Source of the DNA: Hyphomicrobiaceae bacterium
GTDB taxonomy: Bacteria > Pseudomonadota > Alphaproteobacteria > Rhizobiales > Hyphomicrobiaceae
Length of the DNA stretch: 64,000 nt
Assembly (NCBI GenBank): GCA_023384095.1
Contig: JAHDXT010000004.1
Coordinates: 124,001 to 188,000 of the forward strand
Direction: 5' to 3'
Position numbers and translations under genes: made by a program. Numbering within the stretch: position 1 is the stretch's first letter; every line of letters begins with the position of its first letter. This document shows positions 29,675 through 39,843 of this stretch, in pieces. A model generated the notes under the pieces. That model did no database searches. It was not told where the DNA came from and saw nothing but the letters and a program-made list of their open reading frames with translations.

Positions 29675-30333
29675 CTGGCACTTCCGAGCCGGTAGCCGAT
29701 GCCGCGCACCGTATCGACTATCGAATGCCCCAGCTTCTTGCGAAGGCGGCTGACGTGAACCTCGATCGTGTTGCTTTCCACCTCGGCGCCGAAAGCATAA
29801 AGCCGCTCTTCCAGCTGCGTCTTGGACAACACCTGGCCGGGGCGTTGAACGAAAGCCTCGAACAGCGCCCACTCCCGGGCGGTCAGATCGACCAGGCGGC
29901 CAGCGCGTACTACCGTTCTCGCGGCCAGGTCGACCTGCAGATCGCCGAACTCGATCAGTGGATTTGGATTGCCGCTGTAGCGCCGCGCCACGGCGTTCAG
30001 CCGCGCCGATAGCTCGGAGAGATCGAACGGCTTGATCATGTAGTCGTCCGCGCCCGCGTTGAGCCCCTGGATGCGGTCGGAAATCTGATCCAGCGCCGTC
30101 AGGATCACGACTGGCGTAGCGCAGCCCTTCATCCGCAGCTTGCGCAGGAAGCCGAGGCCGTGTCCGTCGGGAAGCATCATGTCCAGGAGGATAAGGTCGT
30201 AAGCCGCGCTGTCGAGATGGTCGCCTGCCGCGTCGAGACGGGTCACCCAGTCGACCGAATGGCTATCGGCGACGATGTGGTCACGCACTGCGGCGCCCAG
30301 GATCGTGTCGTCTTCGACCAGAAGGATTCTCAT
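29671..30333 (-). CDS. OmpR-family response regulator (QseB-like)
   Basis: MRILLVEDDTILGAAVRDHI, LILLDMMLPDGHG, Trans_reg_C (VESNTIEVHVSRLRKKLG). Confidence 0.92.
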   Translation of the reverse strand: MRILLVEDDTILGAAVRDHIVADSHSVDWVTRLDAAGDHLDSAAYDLILLDMMLPDGHGLGFLRKLRMKGCATPVVILTALDQISDRIQGLNAGADDYMIKPFDLSELSARLNAVARRYSGNPNPLIEFGDLQVDLAARTVVRAGRLVDLTAREWALFEAFVQRPGQVLSKTQLEERLYAFGAEVESNTIEVHVSRLRKKLGHSIVDTVRGIGYRLGSAR

Positions 30334-30474
30334 GCGCTCGGTCCTTCCCGCTCCCCCGTCGGATGGCAGCCAAACCTGTCAGGAAGCTGACGCGGAGATC
30401 GAGCCCGCTTCAGGTGTTCGTCAGGGAAGATTGCCATCGTCCGTTCCAATGAACCTTGAGCGAGGACAACTGAA

Positions 30475-30870
30475 ATGATGAAGCACGCAATGGCAGCATT
30501 CCTGGTGATCGCGCTCGCCGGCTCCGGCGCCGCGATGGCGGACGACGACGACTGTCAGGTCCCCATGGACCAGTGGCAGCCGCGCGAGGCAGTGCAGAAG
30601 ATGGCCGAAGCCCGTGGCTGGAAGGTGAGCCGGATCAAGATCGATGACGGCTGCTACGAGATCAAGGGGACCGATGAGACCGGCCAAAGATTCAAGGCCA
30701 AGATCGACCCCGCGACCCTTGCGACCGTCAAGCTGAAGCGCAAGGGGCAGGACCATGAGTCTCGCGAGATGCGCGACCAGCGCCAGCCGGTACAGGCCGG
30801 CGGGAGCGGCGAGCTCCCCTCCAACGAACTATTCAAAACGGGCAAGCCACCGAAAATTGAAGTCAAGTGA
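30475..30870 (+). CDS. PepSY domain periplasmic protein
   Basis: Signal peptide, EAVQKMAEARGWKVSRIKIDDGCYEIKGTDETGQRFKAKIDPATLATV. Confidence 0.8.
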   Translation: MMKHAMAAFLVIALAGSGAAMADDDDCQVPMDQWQPREAVQKMAEARGWKVSRIKIDDGCYEIKGTDETGQRFKAKIDPATLATVKLKRKGQDHESREMRDQRQPVQAGGSGELPSNELFKTGKPPKIEVK

Positions 30871-30924
30871 AGTGAGCAAGGCTCCTTGCCGCAAAGCTGA
30901 ACGTCAAAGCTTCGGAAAAAGACC

Positions 30925-31440
30925 ATGCCCACCAATTCCGCCCGCTATTCGAAAATCATGATCGTCATTCATTGGTTGACCGCCCTCGCTGTGGTCGGCG
31001 CATGGCTGACCTCGGAAGGCGGCCGGCACATGGTAGAGAACCCGCCTCTGCTGCACTTTTCGTTGGGGCTCGCGGTGCTCGTGCTCATTGTGCCGCGTCT
31101 CATTCTGTTGCTCACGGGAGGAGCGCCCGATGTGGGAAGGAAGCGTGATCGGCTCGCCATCGCGACCAAGGCCGGTCATGTGGCGCTTTACCTGTTCCTG
31201 ATCGCCCTGCCGCTGACCGGCTGGTACGCCGCATCACGCATGGGCGTGCCGGTGTCGTTCTTCGGCCTGGAGCTTCCGGCGATTGCCGCGCCGGTCAAGG
31301 GCCGTCCCGGCCTGATCGCCGAGCTGCATGAAAATGCCGGCACCTTCATCCTTTACGTCGCCGGCCTGCACGCCCTGATGGCGCTCTGGCATCAGTTCGT
31401 TTTGCGCGACGGCACTCTGCAGCGCATGAGCCTGCGCTGA
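30925..31440 (+). CDS. Cytochrome b561
   Basis: YSKIMIVIHWLTALAVVGAW, LLHFSLGLAVL, GLIAELHENAGTFILYVAGLHALMALWHQFV: 4-TM b561 with His ligands. Confidence 0.88.
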   Translation: MPTNSARYSKIMIVIHWLTALAVVGAWLTSEGGRHMVENPPLLHFSLGLAVLVLIVPRLILLLTGGAPDVGRKRDRLAIATKAGHVALYLFLIALPLTGWYAASRMGVPVSFFGLELPAIAAPVKGRPGLIAELHENAGTFILYVAGLHALMALWHQFVLRDGTLQRMSLR

Positions 31441-31811
31441 CAGAATTGGAACGCCACTGTTCTCGCTCGGCCTTCCCGCCTGTGCACTCAGGCAGGGGTG
31501 CCGAGCGGCCATTTCCCCTTACGGTGGCTTTCGCAAGGGCGTTTTTTGGCTCTGCATCTGATCGCGGCTGACCTGGCGGGAAATCATCTGATCCCGCCAT
31601 TTTTATCGCACGATCCCTAATCACCGGACCAGTAACCCGCACCATCATTTCCTGACGCCAAGCTTAAGCAAAAACCGCGGCACCGTCAGGAAGCACTCAG
31701 CTGCTTTCTCCAGATTGATTGCACCGGAACGGCGGAGGTGAAACTCCAAAGGTCTGGTCCGTACGAAGACAAATCCATGTTTCAGCCCTGACATAAAGAG
31801 GCAAAGTCGAC

Positions 31812-32282
31812 ATGAAATCCTTTCTCGCCGCGCTGGCGCTGACCACGGCGCTCACGTCCCCCGGCCTTGTCTTGGCCCGGCCCGTCACGCTGACCACAAC
31901 GATGAACAGCTACGGCGGCGATGGCGCCTACCTCGCGTTCTATGTCACCGATGCGAAGGATGCCTATGTCGGCAGCCTGTGGATGGCCGGCGACAAGTCG
32001 AAGTATTACGAGCACCTGTCGGGCTGGTATCGCGCCCCGGGCGGCAAGCCTGCCGAGATCAACGGCATCACGGGCGCCAGCGTCGGTGCGGGCCGCACGC
32101 TCGAAATCACACTCGATCTGGCCGACGCGCTGTTCGACGCGGGCTACACACTGCACATCGATGCCGCTGTCGAGGACATGCGCGACAGCCCCAACGATGT
32201 TGCCGTGCCGCTGACGACCGATGGTGCCGGCAACCCGGTGCGCGGGCGGCGCTACATCGCCAGCTTCGCTTACGGCATGTGA
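31812..32282 (+). CDS. DUF2271 domain periplasmic protein with GITGAS motif
   Basis: Signal peptide; YLAFYVTDAKDAYVGSLWMAGDKSKYYEHLSGWYRA is typical of DUF2271; NGITGAS at codons 84-90. Confidence 0.8.
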   Translation: MKSFLAALALTTALTSPGLVLARPVTLTTTMNSYGGDGAYLAFYVTDAKDAYVGSLWMAGDKSKYYEHLSGWYRAPGGKPAEINGITGASVGAGRTLEITLDLADALFDAGYTLHIDAAVEDMRDSPNDVAVPLTTDGAGNPVRGRRYIASFAYGM

Positions 32283-32293
32283 CCGGGGGAGCC

Positions 32294-34501
32294 ATGATCC
32301 GTGTACTCCACCGCTGGCCGGGGCTTCTGGCCGCGCTCTTGCTGATAGTGCTGAGCCTCAGCGGTGCGGCTCTATCAATATTTCCCTCCGTAGAGCGCCT
32401 GTCAGCACCGCAGGCCGAGACCACGCTTTCGGTAGCGGACCTCGCAGAACGCATTCAGGCCGTCTACCCGGAGGTGGAGCAGATCCGAAGGGCAGCCTCG
32501 GGCAAGATCACCGCCTACTGGTTCCAGGATGGCGCGCCCCAGGCGGCGGTGATCGATCCAGCGAGTGGTCGCGCGGTCGCATCCGCCGATCCGAACCAGC
32601 TCGAGCGGTGGCTGACCAACCTGCACCGCTCGCTCTTCCTCGACGACGGTGGCCGTCTGATCATGGTGGGTGGCGCCGCTGCCATGCTGGTGCTGGCCTT
32701 GTCCGGCATTGTGCTCATCGCCCGCCGCGTTGGCGGCTGGCGGCGCTGGTTCGCGCCGATGCGCGGACCGCTCAGCGGGCGGCTCCATGTCGAGACCGCG
32801 CGGGTTGCCGTTGCCGGTCTCCTGCTGTCCTCGGCCACGGCACTGTGGATGACCGCCTCGACTTTTGATCTTCTTCCAGACGGCAGCGCACGGCTTGCCA
32901 TTCCGGCCGAGGTGAGCGGTCAAACAGGTGCAGCTGTTTCGACAATGGATGTTCTGAAAAGGACGCCAGTTGCTGAACTGCGCGGGCTGACATTCCCCGC
33001 CCCCGGCGACGCTTTGGATGTCTTTACCCTCAAGGCCGATCGCGGCACCGGATATCTCGATCAGGGCACCGGCGCGCTATTAGCCTGGAGCGATCTGACG
33101 GGATGGCAATACGCAACTAAAACCATTTACATGCTGCACACCGGCCAGGGTGCAGCCGTGCTGGGACTCGTCCTGGGGCTGATGGCGCTCGGCGTGCCGG
33201 TGATGGCGGGTACGGGCTTGGTCCTCTGGTTTGCAGCCCGGCGCGGGCGCCCGCGCATTCGCGGCAACGCCCCTGCCGGACGCGCCGATACCATCGTGCT
33301 CGTCGGCAGCGAAGGCGGCAGCACCTGGGGCTTCGCCGCAACGCTGCATGCTGCGCTGTCGGATGCGGGGCAGGCCGTTCACGCTGCCTCGATGTCATCC
33401 TTCGATCCGGCACGCTACGGCCGAGCGCGGCGCATCCTGATCCTGGCCGCCACCTATGGCGACGGCGACGCACCCGCCTCGGCCAAAGGCTTCCTCGATC
33501 GGCTGAAGTCCCTGCCCGCAGCCCCGAACGCACAGCTGGCGGTTCTCGGCTTCGGTGACCGCAGCTTCCCGGCCTACTGCGCCTTCGCAAAGGCGGTCGC
33601 CGAGACGGCGAAGGCCAGAGGCTGGGAAACACTGATCCCGTTCGAGACAGTTGACCGCCAATCGACACAGGACTTTGCCCGTTGGAGCCGATTGCTGGGC
33701 GCGGCAATAGGCATCGAGCTCGAGCTTGTCCATCAGCCGGTCCTGCCCGCGGCATGTCGGCTGGAGCTTGTTTCGCGACGGGATTACGGGGCCGACGTGC
33801 AGGCTCCGACAGCCATCTTGCGTTTCGAGCTGCCCAAGGCGCCGCTCTGGCAGCGGCTGACGGGGCGCGGCTTCGGCCGCTTCTCTGCCGGGGATCTCAT
33901 CGGCATCCTGCCAGAGGGCTCGGCCGTGCCCCGCTTCTATTCACTGGCCTCGGGAAACCGCGACGGCTTCATCGAGATCGTTGTGAGGAAACATCCGGGC
34001 GGCCTGTGCTCCAGCCGGCTCATCGACCTCGAGCCGGGCGATACCGTCTGCGCTTTCCTCCGGCGCAACCCAAGCTTCCATCCCGGCCGCAGCCGCGCAC
34101 CCCTGATCCTGATCGGAGCCGGGACGGGGATCGGGCCGCTCGCGGGGTTCGTGCGCGCCAATTCACGGCGCCGCCCAATCTACCTGTTCTTCGGCATGCG
34201 CCACCCCGACAGCGACTTCCTTTATGGCCAGGAGCTGGCGTGTTGGCAGCGGGAGGGTCGACTTCGGCAGCTCTCGACGGCTTGCTCCCGCGGGCGGAAG
34301 CCTCGCTATGTGCAGGACGCATTGCGCGGGGAAGCCGCCGAGATCAAACGCCTGATCGGCAAGGGCGCGCGGGTCATGGTCTGCGGCGGGCGCGACATGG
34401 CGGCCGGGGTTTCTGCGGCACTCGCCGACATTCTCGCGCCCGCAGGATTGACACCGGCCCTGCTGAAAGCGGAGGGGCGCTATGTCGAAGACGTCTACTG
34501 A
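32294..34501 (+). CDS. PepSY-TM / flavodoxin / FAD-NAD(P)H reductase fusion (CysJ-like flavoreductase)
   Basis: PepSY TM helices, then GSEGGSTWGFAATLHAALSDAG flavodoxin P-loop and GAGTGIGPLAGFVRA NAD(P)-binding motif; start at ATG 32294. Confidence 0.88.
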   Translation: MIRVLHRWPGLLAALLLIVLSLSGAALSIFPSVERLSAPQAETTLSVADLAERIQAVYPEVEQIRRAASGKITAYWFQDGAPQAAVIDPASGRAVASADPNQLERWLTNLHRSLFLDDGGRLIMVGGAAAMLVLALSGIVLIARRVGGWRRWFAPMRGPLSGRLHVETARVAVAGLLLSSATALWMTASTFDLLPDGSARLAIPAEVSGQTGAAVSTMDVLKRTPVAELRGLTFPAPGDALDVFTLKADRGTGYLDQGTGALLAWSDLTGWQYATKTIYMLHTGQGAAVLGLVLGLMALGVPVMAGTGLVLWFAARRGRPRIRGNAPAGRADTIVLVGSEGGSTWGFAATLHAALSDAGQAVHAASMSSFDPARYGRARRILILAATYGDGDAPASAKGFLDRLKSLPAAPNAQLAVLGFGDRSFPAYCAFAKAVAETAKARGWETLIPFETVDRQSTQDFARWSRLLGAAIGIELELVHQPVLPAACRLELVSRRDYGADVQAPTAILRFELPKAPLWQRLTGRGFGRFSAGDLIGILPEGSAVPRFYSLASGNRDGFIEIVVRKHPGGLCSSRLIDLEPGDTVCAFLRRNPSFHPGRSRAPLILIGAGTGIGPLAGFVRANSRRRPIYLFFGMRHPDSDFLYGQELACWQREGRLRQLSTACSRGRKPRYVQDALRGEAAEIKRLIGKGARVMVCGGRDMAAGVSAALADILAPAGLTPALLKAEGRYVEDVY

Positions 34502-35444
34502 TCTGACGCGCTGGGCGCTGAACGGACCCACCATGGGCACGCGCTGGTCGGCATTGTTTTACACACCGGAGGGGTTCGATGCGAAACCTGTCCAGGATGC
34601 GCTTCAAGCTGCGGTGGATGAAGTGGACACCCAGATGTCCACTTGGAATCCCGACAGCGACTTGATGCGCCTGAATGCTGCCCGGCCGAAGCACTGGGTG
34701 GCGATCCCCGGTCAGTTGAGGGACGTGCTGAGGATTGCGCTGAGGATCGGCCGAGCCTCGGGCGGCGCCTTCGACATCGGCCTGGGTGATGTGGTAAGGG
34801 CGTGGGGCTTTGGGCCCGAAGCCGCCGACCAGCACCTCATTCGGAAAGCACTCGATGCCCCACGCCGGCCCGCTCACGAGGTGCTGGAACTCGACCCTGA
34901 TGGTGAAAGGGCGCGCAAGACTGCCCCCATCGTCCTTGACCTCAACGGCATCGCCAAGGGTTACGGCGTGGACCGGCTGGCCGAAACCCTGCGCGGCTTC
35001 GGGATCTCGTCCGGGCTGGTTGGCATCGACGGCGAAATGCGGGCGCTTGGCCTGCGCGCCGACGGCGAGCCCTGGAGCATCGCGGTCGAGGCCCCCGACC
35101 CCGACCGCCGCGCGCCGCATTCGATCCTGGCATTGCAGGATGCCGCGGTCGCGACATCCGGCGACTACCGGCACTGGATCCTCGTCGGGGGGCGCCGCCT
35201 GTCCCACACGATGGACCCGCGCCGCGGCGCGCCCCTGATGACGCCGCCCGCCTCGGTCACCGTCGTCGCACGAACCTGCGCCGAGGCCGATGCCTGGGCA
35301 ACGGCATCGATGGTCCTTGGGCCGAAGGTCGGCCAGGAGCTCGCGCAGCGCCTCCGTCTCGACGTGCTGTTTTTCACGGGCGATGTGGAAGGTGTCAGGG
35401 CCTTAGCAAGCGGGCCCTTGTTTTCGGGAGAGCTTTCGCGATAG
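34482..35444 (+). CDS. apbE: FAD:protein FMN transferase
   Basis: GPTMGTRWSALFYTPE, STWNPDSDLMRLNA, DIGLGDVVRAWGFGPE, VLDLNGIAKGYGVDRLAE; overlaps the upstream gene. Confidence 0.92.
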   Translation: MSKTSTDLTRWALNGPTMGTRWSALFYTPEGFDAKPVQDALQAAVDEVDTQMSTWNPDSDLMRLNAARPKHWVAIPGQLRDVLRIALRIGRASGGAFDIGLGDVVRAWGFGPEAADQHLIRKALDAPRRPAHEVLELDPDGERARKTAPIVLDLNGIAKGYGVDRLAETLRGFGISSGLVGIDGEMRALGLRADGEPWSIAVEAPDPDRRAPHSILALQDAAVATSGDYRHWILVGGRRLSHTMDPRRGAPLMTPPASVTVVARTCAEADAWATASMVLGPKVGQELAQRLRLDVLFFTGDVEGVRALASGPLFSGELSR

Positions 35445-35828
35445 CTCATTTTGCTACCATTGATTTGATGGCGGCGCGGCATAGGTTGAGGAGCAAAACG
35501 ATCATCTGATCGGATAGATTACTGTTATTCTGGGACTTTTTTTCGATGCACGCTGCTTACGGCTGTGCGCTCGACTTCGGCCCGGGACGGCATGATGCGT
35601 GCCAAGCGTCAAACGGGGAGGGCGTCCATTCCCGTCTAGCGCCGCCGCTAAGGTGGGCTCGTGGGCAATTGGCCGCTGGTCCTGATCATCGCCGGGGCTG
35701 CGTTGTTCCTTGCGGGCCGCCGCGTGCTTCGCGACAAGCCTAACAGCTTCCGTAAAGCCGATTGGTCGTGAGTACCGGTCGCAGGTCGATCGTTAATCGT
35801 TCCTCGGCGACAAGCGCACGGCTCAGCT

Positions 35829-37211
35829 TCAAGAGCATGCCCAGTCCCCTGTGACACGCGCCGGTATCGAAACATTGGCAGAAAGCCCTCGCGGGTCACG
35901 ATTCATAAGCTCCAGAGAACCGCCAAGCCGCTCTATCGCGAGTTGCGCGATTGCCAGTCCAAGGCCGCTCCCGATCTCTGTTTTATTTCTACCCCGAAAA
36001 AACCTTTCGGTGGCGCGAGGCAGTTCCTCCTCAGGAATGCCCGGTCCCTCGTCTTCGATCATAATCCGAACATCCGTCCCGTCCTTCGCGCTGCTGCACA
36101 CGATTGTGCCGCCTTTAGGCGAATGACTGATACTGTTTTCAAGCAGATTGCGAAGCGCCAGCATCAAGAAATGCGGCTCGATCCATGCTTTGGTCTTGCC
36201 ATCGCCAAGCTCAATCCTGATCGCCACGCCGCAGCGGCTCGCCAGGGCTTGTTGCTCCGCGATGACAGTCTGCACGAGGCTGGAAATGCTTTCATTGGTG
36301 GGGCTCGGTTCGGCCTCGCTGGCCTCCAATAAGGCCAAATCGAGAAGTTGCTTCACAAGGCGGCCGGTGCGATCGACGCCGGTGGCAATCTGGCGAAGGG
36401 CGTTGGCGTGCACCTCGGCATCGGCACTGCCGAGCGCGATTTGCGCCTGCGTTTTTAGTCCGGCCAGGGGAGTTCTGAGTTCATGGGCCGCGAAAGCTGT
36501 GAAACTACGCTCCCGCTCCCTCGCGGCATCGACCCGCTTGAATAGTGAATTCAGTGCGTCGACAGCAGGCGCGATCTCGTCCGGCATATCGGAGATCGGC
36601 AATGGTCTAAGGTCGCTGGCTTTACGCGACGACAGCGTGCGCGCCATGTCGCTGAGGGGCCTGAGCCCACGCTTGACACTCAGCCAGATCAAGCCTCCGA
36701 GAAACGGAAAGATGATGGTTGCCGGCAGCAGGAGCCCCTTTATGACGTCCCCAACCAACCGCTCGCGGACACCCAGGCTATCGCCGATCATTACGCTTAC
36801 GCCGAGCTCAGCATTTTCGATGGAGTAGACGCGCCAAATTTCGCCGTTGATTTCGTTTTCTGAAAAGCCCTGCTTAGCTTTCGTCAAGCGCGCATCAGGT
36901 GCTCCTGTGGAACGGGCGATCAGCGCGCCGCTGAGCGACCAGATCTGACACGAGAGTTGGCGTCCATAGGATGACGGATTGCTGCCGGCTTGCAAGGCTG
37001 CACTCACGGCAGCACCCTGCGCAACGCCGATCGCGATTCGCTGATCAGTCAAAAGTGAATTCACCATGCGGGCCGCTTCGGCGAGCCGTGCATCGAGCAC
37101 ACGCTCCACTTCGGCCTGGGTGCTGGCATAAATCCAAATTACCGCCGAGAGCCAGACAAGACCCGTCGTGCCAATCAGAATGGCAATGAGACGCGTTCTG
37201 ATGGAATTCAC
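35829..37211 (-). CDS. Sensor histidine kinase (QseC-like)
   Basis: RSFTAFAAHELRTPLAGLKTQAQIALGSADAEVHANALRQIATGVDRTGRLVKQLLDL; GSGLGLAIAQLA. Confidence 0.92.
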   Translation of the reverse strand: MNSIRTRLIAILIGTTGLVWLSAVIWIYASTQAEVERVLDARLAEAARMVNSLLTDQRIAIGVAQGAAVSAALQAGSNPSSYGRQLSCQIWSLSGALIARSTGAPDARLTKAKQGFSENEINGEIWRVYSIENAELGVSVMIGDSLGVRERLVGDVIKGLLLPATIIFPFLGGLIWLSVKRGLRPLSDMARTLSSRKASDLRPLPISDMPDEIAPAVDALNSLFKRVDAARERERSFTAFAAHELRTPLAGLKTQAQIALGSADAEVHANALRQIATGVDRTGRLVKQLLDLALLEASEAEPSPTNESISSLVQTVIAEQQALASRCGVAIRIELGDGKTKAWIEPHFLMLALRNLLENSISHSPKGGTIVCSSAKDGTDVRIMIEDEGPGIPEEELPRATERFFRGRNKTEIGSGLGLAIAQLAIERLGGSLELMNRDPRGLSANVSIPARVTGDWACS

Positions 37212-37873
37212 GGGGTATCCTCGGCCAGCCGGTAACCGAGTCCCCGGACCGTCTTTATGAAGTTTGGTCCGAGCTTCGTACGCAAATGGTGGACGTGGAC
37301 CTCCACCGCGTTGCTCTCCACCTCCTCCTGCCAGCCGTATAGAGTTTCCTCCAGTGCCGCCTTCGGGACAGTGGCCATCGGCCGCTCCATGAGCGCCCGG
37401 AGCACTGAGAATTCACGCCGGGTGAGCTTCAGTGGAGCGCCGCCTCTGGTCGCGGTAAGCTGCGCCGGATCGAGCATGACGCCGCGCCACTCCAGAATAG
37501 CATTGGCGCGCCCCACCCCCCGCCGTGCGACGGCGCGCAGGCGGGCCGCCAGCTCATCGAGGTCGAAAGGCTTGCCCATATAGTCATCCGCGCCGGCATC
37601 GAGCCCGGAGATGCGATCTGCCACCTGATCGCGTGCGGTAAGCAGGACCACCGGCGTGCTGTCCTTGGCGCCGCGCAATTCAGCGAGAACATCGAGCCCG
37701 GACCCATCCGGCAGCATGAGATCGAGCACGATCGCATCATAGCGCTGGGCGCGGGTCGCCGTCGCCGCGTCCTCACAGCTCGATACGGCATCGACAGTAA
37801 ACCCTGCGAGCCCGAGGCCGACGGTCAAGCCGTCGACCAGCATCGGATCGTCTTCCACTACGAGTATGCGCAT
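37208..37873 (-). CDS. OmpR-family response regulator (QseB-like)
   Basis: MRILVVEDDPMLVDGLTVGL; LMLPDGSGLDVLAELR; VESNAVEVHVHHLRTKLGPNFIKTVRGLGYRL. Confidence 0.93.
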   Translation of the reverse strand: MRILVVEDDPMLVDGLTVGLGLAGFTVDAVSSCEDAATATRAQRYDAIVLDLMLPDGSGLDVLAELRGAKDSTPVVLLTARDQVADRISGLDAGADDYMGKPFDLDELAARLRAVARRGVGRANAILEWRGVMLDPAQLTATRGGAPLKLTRREFSVLRALMERPMATVPKAALEETLYGWQEEVESNAVEVHVHHLRTKLGPNFIKTVRGLGYRLAEDTP

Positions 37874-37980
37874 GCTGCTTCTTCTATAGCCCACCCGCCA
37901 GCAAGCAATCCTGGCTTAAGGCTGCCTTAAGCTGGCCATCCCACCTCCGTGCCGCGCCAATTCGCAATGCCTCAGGGGCG

Positions 37981-39843
37981 ATGGAGATGATGAGACTATT
38001 TCTGCTCAGTCTGCTTTTTCTCAGCTTCTTTGCCGCACCGCTGCAAGCAAGCCCCCTACCAGCCGACAGCGCTTTCCAGCTCACGGTGTCACGCAACGAG
38101 GACGGCTCGCTCAGGTTCGATTGGTCCATAACCAATGGATACTATCTCTATCGGGAGCACATCAGCATCAAGGCCGCGGATGGTCGCGAGCTGCCGATCG
38201 AGACACCTGCGGGCGAGCGGAAGGACGACCCGACGTTCGGGCCAACCGAGGTCTATTACGGCGCGGCAACAGCCACAACCCGCGCCACCAGTGATGGGCC
38301 GCTGGAACTCACCTACCAAGGCTGTCAGGAAAACGGGATCTGCTACATACCGCAGATCAGGCTCATTGATCCGGTAGCGCTCGCCGTTTCCAATCCATCC
38401 GAGCAAGTGGGGTCGGCCGGCCGTGCGCCGTCCTCCGGAAGCGGGCTTCCTCGGGCGGCAGCACCTGAGGCGAGTTACGGAAGCACACCTGAAATTGCGT
38501 CGACGGCTGCCCCCGCAGCGGGCGCAAGCACCTTTAATCTAGCTTCGGATGACAGCCTTATTCAGTCGATCCGCAGCCGCGGCGGCACACTGTTGGTCGT
38601 TGCCAGCTTTCTCTTCTTCGGTCTGCTGATCGCGTTCACGCCTTGCGTCCTGCCGCTATATCCCATTTTGGCGGGAGTGCTGGTGCGCGGAGGCGGTCAG
38701 CTCAAGCCGGGTCGCGGTTTTACCCTGTCCAGCATCTATGTCCTGTCGTTTGCCACCGCTTTCGCCCTGCTCGGCGCGGTGGCCGGCTGGTCCGGCCAGA
38801 ACCTGCAGATGCTACTCCAATCGCCGGTCACGACGGGCGCCGTCGCCTTGATCTTCGTGGTGTTGGCGCTGGCCATGTTTGGCCTCTTTGAGCTGCAGCT
38901 CCCCGCGAGTTGGACGAACTGGATCGCGCAAAGCACCGGCGCGTTGAGCATCTCGAAGCGCACTGTCGCCGTGCTTGGGTTCTCTTCGGCGCTGATCATC
39001 GGACCCTGCGTTACGGCCCCCCTTGCAGGCGCGCTCCTCTACATCGCGCAGACGGGCGACATGGCGCTCGGCGCGACGGCTCTCTTCGCACTTGGAATCG
39101 GCAAGGGCATTCCCCTGATCGCTCTCGGAACTATGGGCGGCAGCATCCTGCCTCGCGCCGGTGCCTGGATGGAAAGCGTGAAGCGCGTGTTCGGCCTTGC
39201 GTTCCTGGCCACGGCAATCTGGATGGCGTCGCCGCTTCTGCCCGCAGGACTGGACCTCGTCTTCTGGTCCGCTCTGCTGGTCGGCGCGGGAACCTGGGGG
39301 CTCAGCAGCGAAAATGCCACTGCTCATCAACGCATACCGACACGGGCCTTCGGCACCATGGCACTCGTCTACGGCACGCTCCTTTTGATCGGGGCGGCAT
39401 CTGGCGCAACCGACCCCCTGAGGCCGCTCGCTGCCCTGGCTTCCCGCTCCGCACCGGCGGTGGAGAAAAGGGAACTTGAATTTGCGGATGTCACATCTGC
39501 ACCCGAACTCCAGCAGTTTTTACAGGCCAGCAAAGCAGCGGAACCAACCCTCGTTTATTTCACTGCGGACTGGTGCATTACCTGCCGCACGATTGAACGA
39601 TCGGTTTTGATCGACAATCAGGTACGCCGTGGACTCGACGGATTTCATCTGATTAAGGCCGATCTTTCCGATATGGACGGGGACAAAATCGAGCTGATGC
39701 AGCAGCTCAAAATCGCCGGTCCACCCACCATGGTGTTCTTCGACCGTGTCGCCCGGGAGCCCGCCGGCAGTCGTCTCGTCGGCAATGTGACGGTCGAAGG
39801 TTTGTTGCAGTCCGCAGGTTTCGCGGGAGCCCCACAAAAATGA
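37981..39843 (+). CDS. dsbD: Thiol:disulfide interchange protein DsbD
   Basis: N-terminal periplasmic domain, FTPCVLPLYPIL TM Cys motif, C-terminal YFTADWCITCRTIE thioredoxin domain. Confidence 0.93.
   Translation: MEMMRLFLLSLLFLSFFAAPLQASPLPADSAFQLTVSRNEDGSLRFDWSITNGYYLYREHISIKAADGRELPIETPAGERKDDPTFGPTEVYYGAATATTRATSDGPLELTYQGCQENGICYIPQIRLIDPVALAVSNPSEQVGSAGRAPSSGSGLPRAAAPEASYGSTPEIASTAAPAAGASTFNLASDDSLIQSIRSRGGTLLVVASFLFFGLLIAFTPCVLPLYPILAGVLVRGGGQLKPGRGFTLSSIYVLSFATAFALLGAVAGWSGQNLQMLLQSPVTTGAVALIFVVLALAMFGLFELQLPASWTNWIAQSTGALSISKRTVAVLGFSSALIIGPCVTAPLAGALLYIAQTGDMALGATALFALGIGKGIPLIALGTMGGSILPRAGAWMESVKRVFGLAFLATAIWMASPLLPAGLDLVFWSALLVGAGTWGLSSENATAHQRIPTRAFGTMALVYGTLLLIGAASGATDPLRPLAALASRSAPAVEKRELEFADVTSAPELQQFLQASKAAEPTLVYFTADWCITCRTIERSVLIDNQVRRGLDGFHLIKADLSDMDGDKIELMQQLKIAGPPTMVFFDRVAREPAGSRLVGNVTVEGLLQSAGFAGAPQK

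Noticed and set aside
31979-32293. N-terminal extension of the 840-aa plus ORF (31979-34501)
   Set aside because: Overlaps the DUF2271 gene out of frame; the true flavoreductase start is ATG at 32294.
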